A stretch of DNA of 64,000 nt, taken from NCBI GenBank assembly GCA_958298945.1, contig CATQJD010000146.1, forward strand, positions 682,001 to 746,000. The letters are read 5' to 3'. Under the pieces are notes generated by a model. It saw nothing but the letters and a program-made list of their open reading frames with translations. It did not search any database and was not told the origin of the DNA. Made by a program: the position numbers and the translations under genes. Positions 24,751-36,000 of the stretch are shown one piece after another. The stretch's first letter is position 1. Each line of letters starts with the position of its first letter. This DNA comes from Atherix ibis. Taxonomy: Eukaryota > Arthropoda > Insecta > Diptera > Athericidae.

Positions 24751-26150
24751 TATGTTTTAGAGGAGAATGAAGTTGTATGTTTAAGAGGAATATGAAGTAG
24801 TATGTTTAGGAGGAATGTGAAGTAGTATATTTAAGAGGAATATGAAGTAGTATGTCTGAGAGGAATATGAGGTAGTATGTTTAAGAGGAATATGAAGTAG
24901 TATGTTTAAAAAGAATATGAAGTAGTATATTTAAGAGGAATATGAATTGGTATGTTTACGAGGAATATGAAGTAGTATGTTTAAGAGCAATATATAGTAG
25001 TATATTTTAAGAGGAATATGAAGTAGTATATTTAAGAGGAATATGAAGTAGTATATTTAAGAGGAATATGAAGTAGTATGTTTAAGAGGAATATGAAGTA
25101 GTATGTTTAAGAGGAATATGAAGTAGTATGTTTAAGAGGAATATGAAGTAGTATATTTAAGAGGAATATGAAGTAATATGTTTAAGAGGAATATGAAGTA
25201 GTATGTTTAAGAGGATTATGAAGTAGTATGTTTAAGAGAAATATGAAGTAGTATGTTTAAGAGGAATATGAAGTAGTATGTTTAAGAGGAATATGAAGTA
25301 GTATGTTTAAGAGGAATATGAAGTAGTATGTTTAAGAGGAATATGAAGTAGTATGTTTAAGAGGAATATGAAGTAGTAGTTTAAGAGGAATATGAAGTAG
25401 TATATATAAGAGGAATATGAAGTAGTATGTTTAAGAGGAACATGAATTAGTATGTTTTAGAGGAGAATGAAGTTGTATGTTTAAGAGGAATATGAAGTAG
25501 TATGTTTAGGAGGAATGTGAAGTAGTATATTTAAGAGGAATATGAAGTAGTATGTCTGAGAGGAATATGAGGTAGTATGTTTAAGAGGAATATGAAGTAG
25601 TATGTTTAAAAAGAATATGAAGTAGTATATTTAAGAGGAATATGAATTGGTATGTTTACGAGGAATATGAAGTAGTATGTTTAAGAGCAATATATAGTAG
25701 TATATTTTAAGAGGAATATGAAGTAGTATATTTAAGAGGAATATGAAGTAGTATATTTAAGAGGAATATGAAGTAGTATGTTTAAGAGGAATATGAAGTA
25801 GTATGTTTAAGAGGAATATGAAGTAGTATGTTTAAGAGGAATATGAAGTAGTATATTTAAGAGGAATATGAAGTAATATGTTTAAGAGGAATATGAAGTA
25901 GTATGTTTAAGAGGATTATGAAGTAGTATGTTTAAGAGAAATATGAAGTAGTATGTTTAAGAGGAATATGAAGTAGTATGTTTAAGAGGAATATGAAGTA
26001 GTATGTTTAAGAGGAATATGAAGTAGTATGTTTAAGAGGAATATGAAGTAGTATGTTTAAGAGGAATATGAAGTAGTAGTTTAAGAGGAATATGAAGTAG
26101 TATATATAAGAGGAATATGAAGTAGTATGTTTAAGAGGAACATGAATTAG
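24751..26150 (+). repeat. 700-bp head-to-tail duplication, no difference seen
   Basis: Positions 24,751-25,450 and 25,451-26,150 read the same by eye throughout. Landmarks 700 bp apart are TATGTTTTAGAGG (24,751 and 25,451), GTCTGAGAGG, GAATTGGTATG, GAGCAATATATAG (24,987 and 25,687), a 26-bp monomer TATTTTAAGAGG, a 24-bp monomer AGTAGTTTAAG (25,375 and 26,075) and AACATGAATTAG (25,440 and 26,140). The unit is 28 monomers; one +1 and one -1 monomer cancel out. The content derives from the 13.0-13.4-kb part of the block II unit (GTCTAAG, GAATTGG, TTTACGAGG). Confidence 0.88.
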
Positions 26151-28029
26151 TATGTTTAAGGGGAATATGAAGTATTATGTTTAAGAGGAATATGAAGTAG
26201 TATGTTTAAGAGGAATATGAAGTAGTATGTTTAAGAGGAATATGAAGTAGTATGTTAAAGAGGAATATGAAGTAATATGTTTAAGAGGAATCTGAAGTAG
26301 TATGTGTAAGAGGAACATGAAGTAGTATGTTTTAGAGGAATATGAAGTAGTATGTTTAAGAGGAATATGAAGTAGTATGTTTAAAAGGAATATGAAGTAG
26401 TATGTTTAAGAGGAATATGAAGTAGTATGTTTAAGAGGAATATGAAGTAGTATGTTTAAGAGGAATATGAAGTACTATGTTTAAGAGGAATATGAAGTAT
26501 TATGTTCAAGAGGAATATGAAGTAGTATATTTAAGAGGAATATGAAGTAGTATGTTTAAGAGGAATATGAAGTAGTATATTTAAGAGGAATATGAAGTAG
26601 TATGTTTAAGAGGAATATGAAGTAGTATGTTTAAGAGGAATATGAGGTAGTATATTTAAGAGGAATATGAAGTAGTATATTTAAGAGGAATATGAAGTAG
26701 TATATTTAAGAGGAATATGAAGTAGTATATTTAAGAGGAATATGAAGTAGTATGTTTAAGAGGAATATGAAGTAGTATGTTTAAGAGGAATATGAAATAG
26801 TATGTTTAAGAGGAATATGAAGTAGTATGTTTAAGAGGAATATGAAGTAGTATGTTTAAGAGGAATATGAAGTAGTATATTAAGAGGAATATGAAGTAGT
26901 ATATTTAAGAGGAATATGAAGAAGGAAGGTAGTATGTTTAAGAGGAAAATGAAGTAGTATATTTAAGAGGAATATAAAGTAGTATGTTTAAGAGGAATTT
27001 GAAGTAGTATATTTAAGAGGATTATGAAGTAGTATGTTTAAGAGAAATATGAAGTAGTATGTTTAAGAGGAATATGAAGTAGTATGTTTAAGAGGAATAT
27101 GAAGTAGTATGTTTAAGAGGAATATGAAGTAGTATGTTTAAGAGGAATATGAAGTAGTTTGTTTAAGAGGAATATGAAGTAGTATATATAAGAGGAATAT
27201 GAAGTAGTATGTTTAAGAGGAATATGAAGTATTATGTTTAAGGGGAATATGAAGTATTATGTTTAAGAGGAATATGAAGTAGTATGTTTAAGAGGAATAT
27301 GAAGTAGTATGTTTAAGAGGAATATGAAGTAGTATTTTTAAGAGGATTATGAAATAGTATGTTTATGAGGAATATGAAGTAGTTTGTTTAAGAGGATTAT
27401 GAAGCAGTATGTTTAAGAATAATATGAAGTAGTATGTTTAAGAAGAATATGAAGTAGTATGTTTAAGAGGAATATGAAGTAGTATATTTAAGAGGAATAT
27501 GAAGTAGTTTGTTTAAGACGAATATGAAGTCGAATATTTAAGAGGAATATGAAGTAATATGTTTAAGAGGAATATGAAGTAGTATATTTAAGAGGAATAT
27601 GAAGTAGTTTGTTTAAGAGGAATATAAAGTAGTATATTTAAGAGGATAATGAAGTATTATGTTTAAGAGGAATATGAAGTAGTATGTTTAAGAGGAATAT
27701 GAAGTAGTATGTTTAAGAGGAATATGAAGTAGTATTTTTAGGAGGAATATGAAGTAGTATTTTTAAGAGGAATATGAAGTAGTATGTTTAAGAGGAATAT
27801 GAAGTAGTATGTTTAAGAGGAATATGAAGTAGTATGTTTAAGAGGAATATGAAGTAGTATATTAAAGAGGAATATTAAGTAGTATATTTAAGAGGAATAT
27901 GAAGTAGTATGCTTAAGAGGAATATGAAGTAGTATGTTTAAGAGGAATATGAAGTAGTATGTTTTAGAGGATATGAAGTAGTATTATTAAGAGGAATATA
28001 AAGTAGTATGTTTAAGAGGAATATGAAGT

Positions 28030-28790
28030 AGTATGTTTAAGTCGAATATGAGGTAGTATATTTAAGAGGAATATGAAGTAGTATATTTAAGAGGAATATG
28101 AAGTAGTATATTTAAGAGGAATATGAAGTAGTATGTATAAGAGGAATATGCAGTAGTATGTTTAAGAGGAATATGAAGTAGTATGTTTAAGAGGAATATG
28201 AAGTAGTATATTTAAGAGAAATATAAAGTAGTATGTTTAAGAGGAATATGCAGTAGTATGTTTAAGAGAAATATGAAGTAGTATATTTAAGAGGAATATG
28301 AAGTAGTATGTTTAAGAGGAATATGAAGTAGTATGTTTAAGAGGAATATGAAGTAGTATGTTTAAGATGAATTTGAAGTAGTATATTAAGAGGAATATGA
28401 AGTAGTATATTTAAAAGGAATATGAAGAAGGAAGGTAGTATGTTTAAGAGGAAAATGAAGTAGTATATTTAAGAGGAATATGAAGTAGTATGTATAAGAG
28501 GAATATGCAGTAGTATGTTTAAGAGGAATATGAAGTAGTATATTTAAGAGAAATATAAAGTAGTAGGTTTAAGAGGAATATGAAGTAGTATGTTTAAGTC
28601 GAATATGAGGTAGTATATTTAAGAGGAATATGAAGTAGTATATTTAAGAGGAATATGAAGTAGTATATTTAAGAGGAATATGAAGTAGTATGTATAAGAG
28701 GAATATGCAGTAGTATGTTTAAGAGGAATATGAAGTAGTATATTTAAGAGAAATATAAAGTAGTAGGTTTAAGAGGAATATGAAGTAGTA
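28030..28790 (+). repeat. 557-bp offset duplication in block IV
   Basis: TTTAAGTCGAATATGAGG recurs (GTCGAAT at 28,041 and 28,598), followed both times by GTATATTT monomers, GTATGTATAAG and ATGCAGTAG. The second copy contains TAGTAGGTTTAAG twice (near 28,562 and 28,762). The offset is not a multiple of 25 because one GAAGGAAGG insertion (28,427) and one 24-bp monomer lie between the copies. Confidence 0.75.
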
Positions 28791-29764
28791 TGTTTAAGAG
28801 AAATATAAAGTAGTATGTTTAAGAGGAATATGAAGTATTATGTTTAAGAGGAATATGAAGTAGTATGTTTAAGAGGAATATGAAGTAGTATGTTTAAGAG
28901 GAATATGAAGTAGTTTGTTTAAGAGGAATATGAAGTAGTATATATAAGAGGAATATGAAGTAGTATGTTTAAGAGGAATATGAAGTAGTATGTTTAAGGG
29001 GAATATGAAGTATTATGTTTAAGAGGAATATGAAGTAGTATGTTTAAGAGGAATATGAAGTAGTATGTTTAGAAGGATTATGAAGTAGTTTTTTTAAGAG
29101 GAATTTGAAGTAGTATATATAAGAGGAATATGAAGTAGTATGTTTAAGAGGAACATAAATTAGTATGTTTAAGGGGAATATGAAGTATCATGTTTAAGAG
29201 GAATATGAAGTAGTATGTTTAAGAGGAATATGAAGTAGTATGTTTAAGAGGAATATGAAGTTGTATGTTTAAGAGGAATATGAAGTAGTATGTTTAAGAG
29301 GAATATGAAGTATTATGTTTAAGAGGAATCTGAAGTAGTATGTGTAAGAGGAATATGAAGTAGTATGTTGTAGAGGAATATGAAGTGGTATGTTTAAGAG
29401 GAATATGAAGTAGTATGTCTAAAAGGAATATGAAGTAGTATGCTTAAGAGGAATATGAAGTAGTATGTTTAAGAGGAATATGAAGTAGTATGTTTAAGAG
29501 GAATATGAAGTACTATGTTTAAGAGGAATATTAAGTATTATGTTCAAGAGGAATATGAAGTAGTATATTTAAGAGGAATATGAAGTAGTATGTTTAACAG
29601 GAATATGAAGTAGTATATTTAAAAGGAATATGAAGTAGTATGTTTAAGAGGAATATGAAGTAGTATGTTTAAGAGGAATATGAGGTAGTATATTTAAGAG
29701 GAATATAAAGTAGTATATTTAAGAGGAATATGAAGTAGTATATTTAAGAGGAATATGAAGTAGT

Positions 29765-30110
29765 ATGTATAAGAGGAATATGCAGTAGTATATTTAAGAG
29801 GAATATGAAGTAGTATGTATAAGAGGAATATGCAGTAGTATGTTTAAGAGGAATATGAAGTAGTATGTTTAAGAGGCATATGAAGTAGGATATTTAAGAG
29901 GAATATAAAGTAGTATGCTTAAGAGGAATATGCAGTAGTATGTTTAAGAGGAATATGAAGTAGTATATTTAAGAGGAATATGAAGTAGTATGTATAAGAG
30001 GAATATGCACTAGTATGTTTAAGAGGAATATGAAGTAGTATGTTTAAGAGGCATATGAAGTAGGATATTTAAGAGGAATATAAAGTAGTATGTTTAAGAG
30101 GAATATGAAG
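29765..30110 (+). repeat. 175-bp local duplication
   Basis: GGCATATGAAGTAGGATATTT recurs 175 bp (seven monomers) apart, with GCATATG at 29,876 and 30,051. GTATAAGAGG plus ATGCA lies upstream in each copy. The variant creates CATATG, which the consensus cannot contain. Confidence 0.8.
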
Positions 30111-30164
30111 TAGTATATTTAAGAGGAATATGAAGTAGTATGTTTAAGAGGAATATGAAGTAGT

Positions 30165-31135
30165 ATGTTTAAGAGGATTATGAAGTAGTATGTTTAGGAG
30201 AAATATGAAGTAGTATGTTTAAGAGGAATATGAAGAAGTATGTTTAAGAGGAATATGAAGTATTATGTTTAAGGGGAATATGAAGTATTATGTTTAAGAG
30301 GAATATGAAGTAGTATGTTTAAGAGGAATATGAAGTAGTATGATTAAGAGGAATATGAAGTAGTATGTTTAAGAGGATTATGAAATAGTATGTTTAAGAG
30401 GAATATAAAGTAGTATGTTTAAGAGGATTATGAAGCAGTATGTTTAAGAGGAATATGAAGTAGTATGTTTAAGAGGAATATGAAGTAGTATGTTTAAGAG
30501 GAATATGAAGTACTATGTTTAAGAGGAATATGAAGTATTATGTTCAAGAGGAATATGAAGTAGTATATTTAAGAGGAATATGAAGTAGTATGTTTAAGAG
30601 GAATATGAAGTAGTATATTTAAAAGGATTATGAAGTAGTATGTTTAGGAGAAATATGAAGTAGTATGTTTAAGAGGAATATGAAGTAGTATGTTTAAGAG
30701 GATTATGAAGTAGTATGTTTAGGAGAAATATGAAGTAGTATGTTTAAGAGGAATATGAAGAAGTATGTTTAAGAGGAATATGAAGTATTATGTTTAAGGG
30801 GAATATGAAGTATTATGTTTAAGAGGAATATGAAGTAGTATGTTTAAGAGGAATATGAAGTAGTATGATTAAGAGGAATATGAAGTAGTATGTTTAAGAG
30901 GATTATGAAATAGTATGTTTAAGAGGAATATAAAGTAGTATGTTTAAGAGGATTATGAAGCAGTATGTTTAAGAGGAATATGAAGTAGTATGTTTAAGAG
31001 GAATATGAAGTAGTATGTTTAAGAGGAATATGAAGTACTATGTTTAAGAGGAATATGAAGTATTATGTTCAAGAGGAATATGAAGTAGTATATTTAAGAG
31101 GAATATGAAGTAGTATGTTTAAGAGGAATATGAAG
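30165..31135 (+). repeat. 525-bp duplication in block IV
   Basis: AAGGGGAATATG at 30,271 and 30,796, GAAGCAGTATG (its CAGTA at 30,436 and 30,961) and TGTTCAAGAGG at 30,541 and 31,066 are each 525 bp (21 monomers) apart. The variants between them (GTATGATTAAG, GGATTATGAAATAG, GAAGTACTATG) keep the same order, with few or no differences between the copies. Confidence 0.85.
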
Positions 31136-34100
31136 TAGTATATTTAAAAGGAATATGAAGTAGTATGTTTAAGAGGAATATGAAGTAGTATGTTTAAGAG
31201 GAATATGAGGTAGTATATTTAAGAGGAATATGAAGTAGTATATTTAAGAGGAATATGAAGTAGTATATTTAAGAGGAATATGAAGTAGTATGTATAAGAG
31301 GAATATGCAGTAGTATGTTTAAGAGGAATATGAAGTAGTATGTTTAAGAGGCATATGAAGTAGTATATTTAAGAGGATTATAAAGTAGTATGTTTAAGAG
31401 GAATATGCAGTAATATGTTTAAGAGAAATATGAAGTAGTATATTTAAGAGGAATATGAAGTAGTATGTTTAAGAGGAATATGAAGTAGTATGTTTAAGAG
31501 GAATATGAAGTAGTATGTTTAAGATGAATATGAAGTAGTATATTAAGAGGAATATGAAGTAGTATATTTAAGAGGAATATGAAGAAGGAAGGTAGTATGT
31601 TTAAGAGGAAAATGAAGTAGTATATTTAAGAGGAATATGAAGTAGTATGTTTAAGAGGAATATGAAGTTGTATGTTTAAGAGGATTATGAAGTAGTATGT
31701 TTAGGAGAAATATGAAGTAGTATGTTTAAGAGGAATATGAAGTAGTATGTTTAAGAGGAATATGAAGTAGTATGTTTAAGAGGAATATGAAGTAGTATGT
31801 TTAAGAGGAATATGAAGTAGTATGTTTAAGAGGAATATGAAGTAGTATATATAAGAGGAATATGAAGTAGTATGTTTAAGAGGAATATGAAGTATTATGT
31901 TTAAGGGTAATATGAAGTATTATGTTTAAGAGGAATATGAAGTAGTATGTTTAAGAGGAATATGAAGTAGTATGATTAAGAGGAATATGAAGTAGTATGT
32001 TTAAGAGGATAATGAAATAGTATGTTTAAGAGGAATATGAAGTAGTATGTTTAAGAGGATTATGAAGCAGTATGTTTAAGAGGAATATGAAGTAGTGTGT
32101 TTAAGAGGAATATGAAGTAGTATGTTTAAGAGGAATATGAAGTAGTATATTTAAGAGGAAAATGAAGTAGTTTGTTTAAGACGAATATGAATTAGAATAT
32201 TTAAGAGGAATATGAAGTAATATGTTTAAGAGGAATATGTAGTAGTATATTTAAGAGGAATATGAAGTAGTTTGTTTAAGAGGAATATAAAGTAGTATAT
32301 TTAAGAGGATAATGAAGTATTATGTTTAAGAGGAATATGAAGTAGTATGTTTAAGAGGAATATGAAGTAGTATGTTTAAGAGGAATATGAAGTAGTATAT
32401 TTAGGAGGAATATGAAGTAGTATATTTAAGAGGAATATGAAGTAGTTTGTTTAAGAGGAATATAATGTAGTATATTTAAGAGGAATATGAAGTATTGTGT
32501 TTAAGAGGAATATGAAATAGTATGTTTAAGAGGAATATGAAGTAGTATGTTTAAGAGGAATGTGAAGTAGTATATTTAGGAGGAATTTGAAGTAGTATGT
32601 TTAAGAGGAATATGAAGTAGTATGTTTAAGAGGAATATGAAGTAGTATTTTTAAGAGGAATATGAAGTAGTATGTTTAAGAGGAATGTGAAGTAGTATAT
32701 TAAAGAGGAATATGAAGTAGTATATCTAAGAGGAATATGAAGTAGTATGTTTAAGAGGAATATAAAGTAGTATGTTCAAGAGGAATATGAAGTAGTATGT
32801 TTAAGAGGATTATGAAATAGTATGTTTAAGAGGAATATTAAATAGTATGTTTAAGAGGAATATGAAGCAGTATGTTTAAGAGGAATATGAAGTGGTATGT
32901 TTAAGAGGATTATGAAATAGTATGTTTAAGAGGAATATAAAGTAGTATGTTTAAGAGGATTATGAAGCAGTATGTTTAAGACGAATATGAAGTAGTATGT
33001 TTAAGAGAAATATGAAGTAGTATGTTTAAGAGGAATATGAAGTAGTATATTTAAGAGGAAAATGAAGTAGTTTGTTTAAGAGGAATATGAAGTACTATGT
33101 TTAAGAGGAATACGAAGTATTATGTTCAAGAGGAACATGAAGTAGTATATTTAAGAGGAATATGAAGTAGTATGTTTAAGAGGAATATGAAGTAGTATAT
33201 TTAAAAGGAATATGAAGTAGTATGTTTAAGAGGAATATGAAGTAGTATGTTTAAGAGGAATATGAGGTAGTATATTTAAGAGGAATATGAAGTAGTATAT
33301 TTAAGAGGAATATGAAGTAGTATATTTAAGAGGAATATGAAGTAGTATGTATAAGAGGAATATGCAGTAGTATGTTTAAGAGGAATATGAAGTAGTATGT
33401 TTAAGAGGCATCTGAAGTAGTATATTTAAGAGGAATATAGAGTAGTATGTTTAAGAGGAATATGCAGTAATATGTTTAAGAGAAATATGAAGTAGTATAT
33501 TTAAGAAGAATATGAAGTAGTATGTTTAAGAGGAATATGAAGTAGTATGTTTAAGAGGAATATGAAGTAGTATGTTTAAGATGAATATGAAGTAGTATAT
33601 TAAGAGGAATATGAAGTAGTATATTTAAGAGGAATATGAAGAAGGAAGATAGTATGTTTAAGAGGAAAATGAAGTAGTATATTTAAGAGGAATATGAAGT
33701 AGTATGTTTAAGAGGAATATGAAGTAGTATGTTTAAGAGGATTATGAAGTAGTATGTTTAGGAGAAATATGAAGTAGTATGTTTAAGAGGAATATGAAGT
33801 AGTATGTTTAAGAGGAATATGAAGTAGTATGTTTAAGAGGAATATGAAGTAGTATGTTTAAGAGGAATATGAAGTAGTATGTTTAAGAGGAATATGAAGT
33901 AGTATATATAAGAGGAATATGAAGTAGTATGTTTAAGAGGAATATGAAGTATTATGTTTAAGCGTAATATGAAGTATTATGTTTAAGAGGAATATGAAGT
34001 AGTATGTTTAAGAGGAATATGAAGTAGTATGATTAAGAGGAATATGAAGTAGTATGTTTAAGAGGATTATGAAATAGTATGTTTAAGAGGAATATGAAGT

Positions 34101-35040
34101 AGTATGTTTAAGAGGATTATGAAGCAGTATGTTTAAGAGGAATATGAAGTAGTGTGTTTAAGAGGAATATGAAGTAGTATGTTTAAGAGGAATATGAAGT
34201 AGTATATTTAAGAGGAAAATGAAGTAGTTTGTTTAAGACGAATATGAATTAGAATATTTAAGAGGAATATGAAGTAATATGTTTAAGAGGAATATGTAGT
34301 AGTATATTTAAGAGGAATATGAAGTAGTTTGTTTAAGAGGAATATTAAGTAGTATATTTAAGAGGATAATGAAGTATTATGTTTAAGAGGAATATGAAGT
34401 AGTATGTTTAAGAGGAATATGAAGTAGTATATTTAAGAGGAATATGAAGTAGTTTGTTTAAGAGGAATATAATGTAGTATATTTACGAGGAATATGAAGT
34501 ATTGTGTTTAAGAGGAATATGAAATAGTATGTTTAAGAGGAATATGAAGTAGTATGTTTAAGAGGAATGTGAAGTAGTATATTTAGGAGGAATTTGAAGT
34601 AGTATGTTTAAGAGGAATATGAAGTAGTATGTTTAAGAGGAATATGAAGTAGTATTTTTAAGAGGAATATGAAGTAGTATGTTTAAGAGGAATGTGAAGT
34701 AGTATATTAAAGAGGAATATGAAGTAGTATATTTAAGAGGAATATGAAGTAGTATGTTTAAGAGGAATATAAAGTAGTATGTTCAAGAGGAATATGAAGT
34801 AGTATGTTTAAGAGGATTATGAAATAGTATGTTTAAGAGGAATATGAAGTAGTATGTTTAAGAGGAATATGAAGCAGTATGTTTAAGAGGAATATGAAGT
34901 AGTATGTTTAAGAGGAATATGAAGTAGTATGTTTAAGAGGAATATGAAGTCGTATATTTAAGAGGAATATGAAGTAGTTTGTTTAAGACGAATATGAAGT
35001 AGAATATTTAAGAGGAATATGAAGTAGTATGTTTAAGATG
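31080..35040 (+). repeat. 2,057-bp tandem in block IV
   Basis: Landmarks 2,057 bp apart are GGCATATG/GGCATCTG (31,350 and 33,407), the GAAGGAAG insertion (31,584 and 33,641), TTAAGGGTAA/TTAAGCGTAA (31,901 and 33,958) and TTTGTTTAAGACGAAT (32,171 and 34,228). AATGTGAAG at 32,559 recurs at 34,566, offset 2,007, so the second copy then lost two monomers. A further partial copy follows: AATGTGAAG recurs again at 35,423, 857 bp later. Confidence 0.85.
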
Positions 35041-36000
35041 AATATGAAGTAGTATATTAAGAGGAATATGAAGTAGTATATTTAAGAGGAATATGAAGAA
35101 GGAAGATAGTATGTTTAAGAGGAAAATGAAGTAGTATATTTAAGAGGAATATGAAGTAGTATGTTTAAGAGGAATATGAAGTAGTATGTTAAAGAGGATT
35201 ATGAAGTAGTATGTTTAGGAGAAATATGAAGTAGTATGTTTAAGAGGAATATGAAGTAGTATGTTTAAGAGGAATATGAAGTAGTATGTTTAAGAGGAAT
35301 ATGAAGTAGTATGTTTAAGAGGAATATGAAGTATTATGTTTAAGGGTAATATGAAGTATTATGTTTAAGAGGAATATGAAGTAGTATGTTTAAGAGGAAT
35401 ATGAAGTAGTATGTTTAAGAGGAATGTGAAGTAGTATATTTAGGAGGAATTTGAAGTAGTATGTTTAAGAGGAATATGAAGTAGTATGTTTAAGAGGAAT
35501 ATGAAGTAGTATTTTTAAGAGGAATATGAAGTAGTATGTTTAAGAGGAATGTGAAGTAGTATATTAAAGAGGAATATGAAGTAGTATATTTAAGAGGAAT
35601 ATGAAGTAGTATGTTTAAGAGGAATATAAAGTAGTATGTTCAAGAGGAATATGAAGTAGTATGTTTAAGAGGATTATGAAATAGTATGTTTAAGAGGAAT
35701 ATGAAGTAGTATGTTTAAGAGGAATATGAAGCAGTATGTTTAAGAGGAATATGAAGTAGTATGTTTAAGAGGAATATGAAGTAGTATGTTTAAGAGGAAT
35801 ATGAAGTAGTATATTTAAGAGGAATATGAAGTAGTTTGTTTAAGACGAATATGAAGTAGAATATTTAAGAGGAATATGAAGTAATATGTTTAAGAGGATT
35901 ATGAAGTAGTATATTTAAGAGGAATATGAAGTAGTTTGTTTAAGAGAAATATAATGTAGTATATTTAAGAGGAATATGAAGTATTATGTTTAAGAGGGAT
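34560..36000 (+). repeat. 857-bp offset duplication
   Basis: AATGTGAAGTAGTATATTTAG (at 34,566 and 35,423) and TTTGTTTAAGACGAAT (34,978 and 35,835) are both 857 bp apart, with GTATTTTTAAG, GTATATTAAAG, TTCAAGAGG, GGATTATGAAATAG and GAAGCAG in the same order between them. The left copy contains a full set of these; the right copy is continuous with the unit that ends at the 36,530 insertion. Confidence 0.8.

Noticed and set aside
24751..26150. Certain assembly duplication
   Set aside because: The identity is suspicious, but similar recent duplications with a few differences occur throughout the window, so a real recent event is equally likely without read data.
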